A DNA stretch of 64,000 nt from UMGS687 sp964383665. Lineage in GTDB: Bacteria; Bacillota; Clostridia; Christensenellales; UBA1242. The position numbers and the translations under genes were made by a program. The notes below the pieces were generated by a model that was given only the letters and a program-made list of their open reading frames with translations, ran no database searches and was not told where the DNA came from. The stretch covers positions 248,001-312,000 of the forward strand of contig CAYLHO010000001.1 of NCBI GenBank assembly GCA_964383665.1, given 5' to 3'. Shown here piece by piece: positions 41,428-49,064 of this stretch (positions are counted from its first letter, which is position 1; each line of letters opens with the position of its first letter).

Positions 41428-42300
41428 ATGGAAGAAAGATTAAAAATGGAAAGCCAAAGAAAAGAGATTTTGAAATTTGAAAATGTTTCGCTAACCTACC
41501 ACACAAAAACAGATGAAATTCTTGCTCTTGAAAACATTAATTTCAGCGTTTACGAGGGCGAATTTGTTGCAATTGTTGGCCCGTCGGGTTGCGGAAAAAC
41601 GACCCTGTTAAGCTTAATTTCTGGAATCCTTAAGCCAAGCAGCGGGAAAATTTTCCTTGATGGAAGAGATGTTTCCGCCCCAAAAACAAAGAAAGCAAAA
41701 AAAGAAAAAATTGAACGTGCTGAAATTGGGTATATGTTCCAACGCGATCAACTTTTTGATTGGCGAACAATTTGGAAAAATGTTACGCTTGGGCTTGAAA
41801 TTCAAGGCAAAAAAGATGACATTGAAATTGAAAACAAACTTAACGGACTTTTAAGTAAATATGGTCTTGAACCGTTTAAAAACAAAAAGCCAACTCAACT
41901 TTCAGGCGGCATGCGACAGCGCGTTGCCTTAATTCGAACTCTTGCTCTTGATCCAAAGCTTCTGCTCCTTGATGAGCCATTTTCGGCATTGGATTTTCAA
42001 ACACGACTTAGCGTTTGTAACAGTGTTTCAGAAATTATTGAGCAAGAAAAGAAAACAGCAATTTTGGTTACGCATGACATTGCCGAGGCAATTAGCATGG
42101 CAGACAGAATTATAATTTTAAAGGCACGCCCAGGAACAGTTAAACGAATTGTTGATGTTAATTTGAAACACCTTGGCTCGCCTCTTAAACGCAGGGAAAG
42201 CGAACTTTCAACCCAACTTTTCGATGAAATTTGGAAAGACTTGATTATTTACGACGATTTTTCTTCAAGCAAGGAGGAAAAAAGTGAGAAATCTGATTGA
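41428..42300 (+). CDS. ABC transporter ATP-binding protein (SsuB/TauB/ThiZ type)
   Basis: 290 residues. Walker A GPSGCGKTT (about 52-60), Q-loop FQRDQLFDW, ABC signature LSGGMRQRVALIRTLA, Walker B LLLLDEPFSALD and the H-loop VTHD are all present. The subfamily energises BitT-type importers for nitrate, sulfonate, taurine or the thiamine precursor HMP. The next gene is the matching permease (17-base overlap). No substrate-binding lipoprotein is nearby, so the substrate cannot be read from context. Confidence 0.92.
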   Translation: MEERLKMESQRKEILKFENVSLTYHTKTDEILALENINFSVYEGEFVAIVGPSGCGKTTLLSLISGILKPSSGKIFLDGRDVSAPKTKKAKKEKIERAEIGYMFQRDQLFDWRTIWKNVTLGLEIQGKKDDIEIENKLNGLLSKYGLEPFKNKKPTQLSGGMRQRVALIRTLALDPKLLLLDEPFSALDFQTRLSVCNSVSEIIEQEKKTAILVTHDIAEAISMADRIIILKARPGTVKRIVDVNLKHLGSPLKRRESELSTQLFDEIWKDLIIYDDFSSSKEEKSEKSD

Positions 42301-43123
42301 TAAGATTTTTTCAAGATTCAAAAGAAAAAAGAACGTTGATTATTCAAAGGAACATAAACTCTATGTTAAAAAACTTACAACGGAAAAATGGATAATTCGC
42401 CTTATTCAAATTTTAATTCTTGTTGCATTTTTCGTTTTATGGGAACTTCTAACGCGCTGGGGCGCACTTGACCCATTCTTCATAAGTTCTCCTTCAAGAA
42501 TGATTGAAACAATTCGAAGTTTGTATGTTTCTGGTGAACTTTTCGTCCACATTGGAACAACCCTTTATGAAACAATAGTTGGCTTTGTTTTAGCAACAGC
42601 AATTGGATACATTCTTGCCGTTCTGCTTTGGACAAGCGAAAGAGCAAGAAAAATTTTCGACCCATACATTGTTGTTTTAAACAGCCTTCCAAAAATTGCT
42701 CTTGGACCGCTCATCATAATTTGGTTTGGCGCAGGAACAACTGCAATAATTGTTATGTGCATCTTAATTTGCGTTATTATAACAACATTAAGCATGCTTG
42801 GGTCGTTCCTTTCTTGTGATAAAGAGAAAATTTTGCTTATGCAATCGATGAACGCAAAAAAATATCAAATATTTTTTAAACTTATTGTTCCAAATTCCAT
42901 GCCGGATTTCATTTCAGTTTTAAAAATTAACGTTGGAATGAGTTGGGTTGGAACAATTATGGGCGAATATTTGGTTAGCAAGGCTGGTCTTGGCTACCTT
43001 ATCGTTTATGGCGGAACAGTTTTTAAGCTTGACCTTGTTATGACAAGCACAGTTCTACTTTGCATTCTTGCGGGGGGAATGTATTTCATTGTGAGTCGAA
43101 TTGAGGCACGGTTTAAGCGATAG
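42284..43123 (+). CDS. ABC transporter permease (SsuC/TauC type)
   Basis: 279 residues with six predicted membrane helices. The EAA loop is MNAKKYQIFFKLIVPNSMPD and a TRWGALDPFFISSPS start marks the nitrate/sulfonate/taurine family. GTG start at 42284 with AAGGAGG eight bases upstream, inside the ATPase gene. The last 69 bases overlap the 3' end of the convergent YkvI-type gene. Confidence 0.9.
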   Translation: MRNLIDKIFSRFKRKKNVDYSKEHKLYVKKLTTEKWIIRLIQILILVAFFVLWELLTRWGALDPFFISSPSRMIETIRSLYVSGELFVHIGTTLYETIVGFVLATAIGYILAVLLWTSERARKIFDPYIVVLNSLPKIALGPLIIIWFGAGTTAIIVMCILICVIITTLSMLGSFLSCDKEKILLMQSMNAKKYQIFFKLIVPNSMPDFISVLKINVGMSWVGTIMGEYLVSKAGLGYLIVYGGTVFKLDLVMTSTVLLCILAGGMYFIVSRIEARFKR

Positions 43124-44122
43124 ATTTTTCAAAAGAAATAACATTGAAAATCCAAACGCACCAATAATTGGATAGACATATTTAATTATATCGTCGAAAC
43201 CCAGCAAACTTACAATAAAGATTATTTCCAAAGAGATTAAGGAAGAAAGCAATTTCTTCCTTTTTTTTAACTTTGATTCAAGAATTTTTGAAAGAGAATA
43301 TTGCGAAGTGAAAAGTGTTGTTGCAATGCTTAAAAACAAAACAATTGAGAAAAGAATACCTGCAGAATTTGAAATTAAAAACGCAAGATAAACAAGCGGC
43401 ATTGTTGAAAACAAAATCATTTTGTCATTGATTAAAATTGAAACAATAATTGTTCCAATTAAGAGCGTTAAAATCAACGATGAAACAACTGCAACAGCAA
43501 TAATTTGTTTCTTTGAAAGACTTGTTCCGCTTTCAAAAAGGACCTTATTTGCCGTAACAAGATTACAACAGCAATAACTTAATGAACTTAACGAAAGTAA
43601 AATTAAGTTTGGCAAATCGGTTGAAAATGCCGGCGCGGAAAGTGTTGAAATTGTTGAACCTTTAACGCAAATAAAAACAATTCCAACAATCATAATTGGA
43701 ACAAGATAGATGCTTAAGTTAAGAAGCCCTTTAATCCCAAAATGGCAGATTAAAGTTGACATAACAATTAAAATTATGCTCCAAACCGGAAAATTGAAGT
43801 TAAAAACATATTGTGAAAGGAGCGAGTTCGCTCCCGCAAGCATTGCCGACCCAATTGCAATAAAGATTAAAAATGAAAATCCATCAAAAATTGAGAAGAT
43901 TTTGTTGCTCTCAAATTCAACCTTATAACAACGCTTTCCAAAGCACAAAAACTCTTTAAAGCCAAAAAAGAAAACTGCAAAAACACCAATCAAGAAAAAG
44001 ATGCTAACAAAACCATACTGTGCAAAAAAGACAACAATCTCCTGCCCACTTGCAAGGCCTGCGCCAATTATTGTTCCAACAATAAGCATGGAAAATTTGA
44101 ACACATTAAAAAAGTTTTTCAC
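43055..44122 (-). CDS. YkvI-family membrane transporter
   Basis: 355 residues, about ten membrane helices. MLIVGTIIGAGLASGQEIVVFF is the YkvI signature (residues about 12-33), at the unwound helix position of a LeuT-type fold; substrates are unknown. The start is GTG at 44122, no ribosome site, with TAATAA nine bases upstream. The C-terminal cytoplasmic tail (about 25 residues) is encoded in the 69 bases shared with the convergent permease gene. Confidence 0.85.
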   Translation of the reverse strand: MKNFFNVFKFSMLIVGTIIGAGLASGQEIVVFFAQYGFVSIFFLIGVFAVFFFGFKEFLCFGKRCYKVEFESNKIFSIFDGFSFLIFIAIGSAMLAGANSLLSQYVFNFNFPVWSIILIVMSTLICHFGIKGLLNLSIYLVPIMIVGIVFICVKGSTISTLSAPAFSTDLPNLILLSLSSLSYCCCNLVTANKVLFESGTSLSKKQIIAVAVVSSLILTLLIGTIIVSILINDKMILFSTMPLVYLAFLISNSAGILFSIVLFLSIATTLFTSQYSLSKILESKLKKRKKLLSSLISLEIIFIVSLLGFDDIIKYVYPIIGAFGFSMLFLLKNLSLKPCLNSTHNEIHSPRKNAK

Positions 44123-44131
44123 ATAAATAAG

Positions 44132-44160
44132 TTATTATTTTAAAACTGAATATATAACAA
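44132..44160 (-). promoter_or_regulatory. Near-leaderless promoter of the YkvI-type gene
   Basis: Minus strand TTGTTA, 17-base spacer, TAATAA, 9 bases, GTG. The first two T of the -35 are the last of the preceding terminator's T-run. Confidence 0.65.
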
Positions 44161-44185
44161 AAAAACAGCGCAAGAACTTGCGCTG
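44158..44185 (-). terminator. Terminator of the GppA-protease-actin operon
   Basis: Minus strand CAGCGCAAG-TT-CTTGCGCTG followed by TTTTTTTG. Confidence 0.85.
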
Positions 44186-44200
44186 CCCCATATGTTTAAA

Positions 44201-45199
44201 TTAAAAATTTTCAATTATTTCATTAATCAACTTTTTGTTCGAAAGCAATTTGCCAATTGACAAAATTGGCGCATTAATTCCGTCTTGAATAACGTTAACC
44301 TTAATTGAAAGTCGTTTACCAAGATACTTTGCAACTCCGCCAATTTCGCAAAGTCCACCCGAAATAAACAAGCCCTCGCTTGCAACATCGCCTGAAACCT
44401 CTGGAGGGCAAACATTAAGAGTTGTTTCAATTGCTGTTATAATGTTTTGCATGAATGAAGTTAAAATTGGAAGGATTTCTTCGCTTGAAACAACAATTTG
44501 CTTTGGTTTTCCAGTTGACTCATCAATTCCAACAACCTCGGTTGTTCGAACATCATTTTCAATTAAAGAAGCAACATTTTCCTTAATTCTTTTTGCACTT
44601 GCAATGCTTATTTCAATTTTATGTTTTTTTGAAATGTATTGAGCAATCTCAATGTCGATATATCTTCCCCCAAGTTCAATTGATGCACCTTTCAAAATTG
44701 TGTTCATGTTTATTGCAGCAATATCGGTTAGTGTTCCCCCAATATGCGCAAGCAAAAGGGTTTTGCTTTGAGAAGCAGGAATCGACGTTGCAAACGATGC
44801 AGCAACAACAATTGGAATGAAAGCAATTTTTCCAAGCCCAGCAAGTTTTCCAACTTTCTTGAGATCTTCCTTACTTTCCTCGCTTATCCCAGATGGAACA
44901 AGAAAAACCGCATTTTCACGAGGAAATTTTCGAATTTCAACTTTTTTAAGAAAATATTTAAGCATTTCCGAAGCATATTCAACGCTTTTAACTTCACCGC
45001 AAACAACTGGACTGAAAATGTAAGTTGTGTCATTAGTTTTCCCTTGAAGTTTTTCAGCTTCGTTTCCAATTGCTTTAATTTCATATTGTTCGCCAACACA
45101 TGAAGCGCAAACAAGGCTTGGTTCTTTCAAAACAAGCCCTTGATTTCTTTTATAGATTGAAGTGTTAACTCCGCCAATTTCAATTGCTAAACTAAACAT
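44201..45199 (-). CDS. MreB/Hsp70-fold actin-like ATPase, divergent
   Basis: 332 residues, MreB length. Phosphate-1 loop IEIGGVNTSIY (E7 where MreB has Asp), KEPSLVCA and VPSGISEESKEDLKKVGKLAG match MreB positions. Phosphate-2 is LLLAHIGGTLTDIAAI with H152 replacing the Asp of DIGGGT, and the adenosine loop is GLFISGGLCEIGG. The altered phosphate loops suggest weak or changed ATP hydrolysis. The usual MreB neighbours (mreC, mreD, radC) are absent; instead it is the third gene of an operon after an exported protease and a Ppx/GppA-like protein, one base after the protease stop. A role in localising envelope activity is inference. Confidence 0.82.
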   Translation of the reverse strand: MFSLAIEIGGVNTSIYKRNQGLVLKEPSLVCASCVGEQYEIKAIGNEAEKLQGKTNDTTYIFSPVVCGEVKSVEYASEMLKYFLKKVEIRKFPRENAVFLVPSGISEESKEDLKKVGKLAGLGKIAFIPIVVAASFATSIPASQSKTLLLAHIGGTLTDIAAINMNTILKGASIELGGRYIDIEIAQYISKKHKIEISIASAKRIKENVASLIENDVRTTEVVGIDESTGKPKQIVVSSEEILPILTSFMQNIITAIETTLNVCPPEVSGDVASEGLFISGGLCEIGGVAKYLGKRLSIKVNVIQDGINAPILSIGKLLSNKKLINEIIENF

Positions 45200-45200
45200 A

Positions 45201-46403
45201 TTAAATGTCCATTGCTAAACTAACAATGTTTCCTCCTCTGTTAACTTTGAAAACAACGCTTTGCGCATAGACCATGTAAATTCTTGCATAAAGAAGCATG
45301 TTACTGTCGGAAATTTTAAAGTTTTTAACACCGTCTTTTGTTGTTATCTCAACGCCAACAACATAATCCCCAGCTTTAATTCCGTTAACAACGCAAGTTT
45401 CTGCAACTTCGGTTATAAAGAATCCTTCTTCAGTTACTTTATAAGCACTTCCCGACATCAAATCTTTCTGCCTGTCAATCCCTGTTATGCCAAGTGTTAA
45501 TTCAGTTGTTGTGCTTTGGTCGGCATAGTAGTTTTCAACAACCTTATCGAGAACAATTATTGCAGGATAGATTGAAACAGCAAAGAAAAGAGAATTTGCC
45601 GATTCATCACCAAGCGTGTTAAGCCCAATAACATTTCCGTTAAGATCGATAAGAGCTCCTCCGCTGTTTCCGTGATTAATTGATGCGTTATGTTGAATTA
45701 AGTGCTCATAAACGTTCGATTCGGAAGTTGCAATTCGAAGTTCTGTTGAGGAAATTGTCCCTGTTGTTGCAGAAGCATAATATGATTTTTGATTTCCAAC
45801 CGTTATAACAGTTTCCAAAAGTTGAATTTTATCTGATTCTTTGCAATAAATTGTTCTATCTTTAAGTTTTGCAGCTGGAAGAGTTGCAAAGTCTTGACAA
45901 ACAATGATTGCCATGTCGCACATTGAATTGCTCCAAAGAATTTTTGCATCATATTTTGTTATTCCACCATCTTGGCTCACCGAAACTTTATAGTATGTTT
46001 TTTGTGTTACACTGCCAAGAGATGTTACAACCGGCCCGTCAAGAGCCTTATCGATAACATGATAATTTGTTAAAATGAAACCACCTTTATGAACGATGAA
46101 TCCGCTTCCATAACTTGAAAGTGTTTCATTTTTTGAGAAATTGCCGTTTACAGTTGACTCAACAACTTGGTCAATACAAACTGTGAAAGAAATGTCAACA
46201 TAAGACTTTGCAATTTGTCCTGCTGTCATTTCGTTTTTAATTTCAATTGTTTCGTTCTCTGTGAACTTTTTTGAAGAATAATATTGTGAACTACTTGATG
46301 AACCATTATTCTCTCCACTGAATGAAAGATTGCACCCGGTGAAAACCATAATGCAACAAACAATCATAGCAACAATTCCGAAAAAATATGATTTCTTTTT
46401 CAT
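45201..46403 (-). CDS. Exported trypsin-like serine protease lipoprotein with PDZ-like tail
   Basis: 400 residues. Signal peptide with lipobox FTGC (C24), then a Ser-rich linker (30-45). The trypsin fold carries the triad H115 (LTNYHVID), D163 (SMCDMAII) and S247 (NHGNSGGALID), as in HtrA/DegP. The C-terminal domain (about 300-400) with GIKAGDYVVGVEI reads as a PDZ domain. It is predicted to be anchored on the outer face of the membrane for quality control or regulated cleavage. The ATG overlaps the upstream gene's stop (TAATG), so it is tightly coupled to the Ppx/GppA-like gene. Confidence 0.88.
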   Translation of the reverse strand: MKKKSYFFGIVAMIVCCIMVFTGCNLSFSGENNGSSSSSQYYSSKKFTENETIEIKNEMTAGQIAKSYVDISFTVCIDQVVESTVNGNFSKNETLSSYGSGFIVHKGGFILTNYHVIDKALDGPVVTSLGSVTQKTYYKVSVSQDGGITKYDAKILWSNSMCDMAIIVCQDFATLPAAKLKDRTIYCKESDKIQLLETVITVGNQKSYYASATTGTISSTELRIATSESNVYEHLIQHNASINHGNSGGALIDLNGNVIGLNTLGDESANSLFFAVSIYPAIIVLDKVVENYYADQSTTTELTLGITGIDRQKDLMSGSAYKVTEEGFFITEVAETCVVNGIKAGDYVVGVEITTKDGVKNFKISDSNMLLYARIYMVYAQSVVFKVNRGGNIVSLAMDI

Positions 46404-47917
46404 TAGATTACCTCAATAAATTTCGTGAACACTTTTTTAAAGCTTGCATTAACTTTCATCGCCTCTTTAATTTCAAAATCGGCTTCTTTGTTAACAATTG
46501 TTTTCATAATGATTGAATCGCCAAGAATATCGCAAGTTAAATCATCAACAGCACCACTCTTGCTTGCATCAAGCGCAGCAGAAAGTTGAACAAGAACTCC
46601 AATTTTCTTAACAGCTGCTGCGTCATCTTCGCTTACAACTGTGCTATATCTAACCCATTCTGAAAGATTGAAATTATCCAAATCTTGAAGCATGCAAGCA
46701 AATGCACCCAAAAGAATGTCTTTTTGGGAAACTCCCTTAATTTTTGAATTTATGATAACTTCAAAAGAATTCTTTACTGAATTTTCAAAATTGATTCGCT
46801 TTCCACAGTCATAAAGATATCCAGCAATTCGAAGAGGTTTAACATAGTTTCTTGGCAACTTGTGGATAACTTTAAGTTGCTTGAAAACATTTATGCAAAG
46901 GTCATAAACTTTGCAATTGTTCGAATTTGGATTTGAAAGGAAAGCATTGATGTTTTCAAGGCTGTATGTGAACATTTCGCTTAAAGGCTTCTCACAAATT
47001 TCTGGGAGAAGCGTTGTTGCAACATAGCCATCAAAAAGTTCATCGCTGCTTATTGAAGCTTGGGAAGCACCAAGGTTTTCAATGAAGCTCTTTGCCAAAA
47101 TTGCTCCAGCAAAAATTTTATCGGCGCTTTCGCTTGAAATGCCTTTAATTTTCTTCGTTTTATCAAGCCCAAGACTTTCAATTAAACCATAAACATTTTT
47201 AAAATTTTCTGTTGAAAGAACATAGTTGTTTTCAATTTCAAGAGGATATTTTGTTGCTTTTCTCGCAATTTTGCCAATTGAACGCATCAAGTTCCCGTTG
47301 CAAAGAACTTCTGTTTCGTCATCAACCTTTTTCGCAAAATCAATTTTTTCATAAAGCGAACTAAATTCTTTTGTTATTGCAGAAACTTTTTCCTCAACTG
47401 TTCCTTCTTTTGCAAGAAATTTTGCAGCATCATAAATTCCAAATGGAATTAAAGCTGTGTTAAGCATGTTTCGGCGGTTAAACTGAATTAAATAGCATGA
47501 ATGATCGCCAACATAGAAATACATTCCCTTTTGAACATCGCTTGAATTAACTGCTCCAACAAAAATGTTTTTCATTTCCTCTTCTTGCGTTAAAACAACA
47601 AGAGAAAAACCGCAAGTGTTATAAATTTCCTCGCTTATGCTTTTGATGTTCTTTGCTTTGCTGAAAAAATTCCCCGCAAACATTGATGTTTCGGTTATAA
47701 CGTTATTGTCGCAAATTCGACGATACATTTTCAAAATTTTTAAAAGTTCTTTAATTGTTACAGGCTTGATGATTCCGCTTTCATCAATATCCTCAACGAG
47801 AGGAAGAGTGTCATAAAAAACATCAATTGTGTTGTAATAAACATTGTCCTTTGTTTCCAAAAGAACAAGACTAACTTTGTTGTTATTAATTTGAACAACT
47901 GCTTTTTTGCTTACCAT
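46403..47917 (-). CDS. Ppx/GppA-like protein with HD-like C-terminal domain, 504 aa
   Basis: Two-domain layout of exopolyphosphatase/guanosine pentaphosphatase. The N-terminal actin-fold part (about 1-300) starts AVVQINNNKVSLVLLE and has TCGFSLVVLTQEEEMKNIFVGAV, equivalent to the Ppx EEEA loop region. The C-terminal helical HD-type part (about 315-504) has VIHKLPRNYVKPLRIAGYLYDCGKRI. The canonical DIGGGSxE phosphate loop is replaced by YVGDHSCYLIQF, so catalysis on polyphosphate or pppGpp is doubtful; it may be a sensor. First gene of a three-gene operon; ribosome site AGGAGA. Confidence 0.75.
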   Translation of the reverse strand: MVSKKAVVQINNNKVSLVLLETKDNVYYNTIDVFYDTLPLVEDIDESGIIKPVTIKELLKILKMYRRICDNNVITETSMFAGNFFSKAKNIKSISEEIYNTCGFSLVVLTQEEEMKNIFVGAVNSSDVQKGMYFYVGDHSCYLIQFNRRNMLNTALIPFGIYDAAKFLAKEGTVEEKVSAITKEFSSLYEKIDFAKKVDDETEVLCNGNLMRSIGKIARKATKYPLEIENNYVLSTENFKNVYGLIESLGLDKTKKIKGISSESADKIFAGAILAKSFIENLGASQASISSDELFDGYVATTLLPEICEKPLSEMFTYSLENINAFLSNPNSNNCKVYDLCINVFKQLKVIHKLPRNYVKPLRIAGYLYDCGKRINFENSVKNSFEVIINSKIKGVSQKDILLGAFACMLQDLDNFNLSEWVRYSTVVSEDDAAAVKKIGVLVQLSAALDASKSGAVDDLTCDILGDSIIMKTIVNKEADFEIKEAMKVNASFKKVFTKFIEVI

Positions 47918-47952
47918 AAATCTCCTATTAAAAAAATGAAAAATTTGCGCAA

Positions 47953-48123
47953 TTAATCTTCAATTGTTATTGCGCCAACTGGGCACATGCTTTCGCATGA
48001 ATGACATTTAATACATTTGTTTGGGTCGATTTGCGCTTTCCCGTCTTCTCCCCAAGAAATTGCCCCAACAGGGCAAATGTCGATGCATGTTCCACATGAG
48101 ATACATTTACTTTTGTTAACCAT
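47953..48123 (-). CDS. 2[4Fe-4S] ferredoxin
   Basis: 56-residue clostridial-type ferredoxin with two CxxCxxCxxxCP motifs: C7, C10, C13, C17 and C37, C40, C43, C47. It carries low-potential electrons in anaerobic metabolism. The start is the ATG at 48123 with AAGGAGAAAAG; the frame extends upstream to 48162 but without a ribosome site. Stand-alone unit. Confidence 0.96.
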   Translation of the reverse strand: MVNKSKCISCGTCIDICPVGAISWGEDGKAQIDPNKCIKCHSCESMCPVGAITIED

Positions 48124-48201
48124 AAAACTTTTCTCCTTATTTTTACGAGAAAAGTTTAACATAGAAAAAGATTTTTGTAAAGCAAAACAAAGATAATATA
48201 A

Positions 48202-48570
48202 TCAGTTTTTTTGTGTTATCAAACAGCAAAATTCGTAAACAGCAATCAAAATTAAATATGAACCGAAAAGAGTTCTTAAAACCATGTTATCAAGCAAACT
48301 TGCCAAAAAAGCAAAACCAACAGAAGTTAAAATTCCGGGAATAATAATCCACAAAATCCCCTTTGTTTCAACCATTTTATTCTTAAAGTGAATTATCAAC
48401 GCAACAATTGCCATTGGCAAAAAAGCAAGCAAATTTATGCTTTGAGCAAGCTTTTGAGGAACAGAAAGAAAAATTGTTAGAAGTGGAATTAAAAGCGTTC
48501 CACCGCCCATTCCCATTCCTCCGATAATCCCACCTAAAATTCCAAACAAAACATATAAGAAAATTTCCAT
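48202..48570 (-). CDS. Half-size TauE/SafE-family membrane protein (B)
   Basis: 122 residues from the ATG at 48570 (GAGGTTG upstream). About four hydrophobic segments; FGILGGIIGGMGMGGGTLLIPLL is the TauE/SafE repeat signature. Usual TauE proteins are about 250 residues with two such inverted repeats in one chain. This and the next upstream gene each supply one repeat and are 30 bases apart, so they probably form a heterodimeric anion transporter. Substrate (sulfite, sulfoacetate or other) unknown. Confidence 0.85.
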   Translation of the reverse strand: MEIFLYVLFGILGGIIGGMGMGGGTLLIPLLTIFLSVPQKLAQSINLLAFLPMAIVALIIHFKNKMVETKGILWIIIPGILTSVGFAFLASLLDNMVLRTLFGSYLILIAVYEFCCLITQKN

Positions 48571-48600
48571 TTTCAACCTCTTTTTTTTTGGTTATTTTAA

Positions 48601-48963
48601 CTAAATAAGCATTCTTATCCCCGCTGCCAAAACAACAAGAATAAAAACAATCCTAACAACCTTTCCGCTAAGTTTTTTCAAAAGCAAAGCTCCAAGCGCT
48701 CCTCCAACAACAAACCCTCCGCCAACGAAACCAAGCGTTGGCCATTCCATTGGAACTCGAATTAAATAAACAATAATTGAGAAAAGCGCAATTGGAAGCA
48801 TAACAGCAAGGGCCGTTGAATGAGATTTTTTATTATCGATTTTCAAAACCTTCTCAAGAAGCGGAACGCAAATCATTCCGCCTCCTCCGCCAAAAAATCC
48901 ATTAACAATTCCAATTGCAAGCCCGCAAAGTATTAATGATAACTTATCTTTAATTTTTTTCAT
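48601..48963 (-). CDS. Half-size TauE/SafE-family membrane protein (A)
   Basis: 120 residues from the ATG at 48963. GLAIGIVNGFFGGGGGMICVPLLEKVL is the first-repeat signature, followed by a KKSHSTALAVMLPIALFS segment typical of TauE. About four hydrophobic segments. A GATAAT box lies six bases before this ATG; an ATG two codons earlier lies against the box, so the start at 48963 is preferred. Partner of the gene at 48202-48570. Confidence 0.85.
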   Translation of the reverse strand: MKKIKDKLSLILCGLAIGIVNGFFGGGGGMICVPLLEKVLKIDNKKSHSTALAVMLPIALFSIIVYLIRVPMEWPTLGFVGGGFVVGGALGALLLKKLSGKVVRIVFILVVLAAGIRMLI

Positions 48964-49005
48964 TAACATATTATCTTTAAATTTTCTTTTTTTATTTAAT
49001 TTGTT

Positions 49006-49033
49006 TTGCTTTTTAATTTTTTTTGTTTATACT
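49006..49033 (+). promoter_or_regulatory. Promoter of the coiled-coil surface protein gene
   Basis: TTGCTT, 16-base spacer, TATACT; ribosome site AAAAGGAAATG before the ATG at 49065. Confidence 0.6.
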
Positions 49034-49064
49034 ATGCAAGATTAAATTTAAAAGGAAATGAAAA

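Noticed and set aside
48124..48162. Longer ferredoxin N-terminus
   Set aside because: The ribosome site AAGGAGAAAAG directly serves the ATG at 48123, and the upstream residues are not ferredoxin-like.
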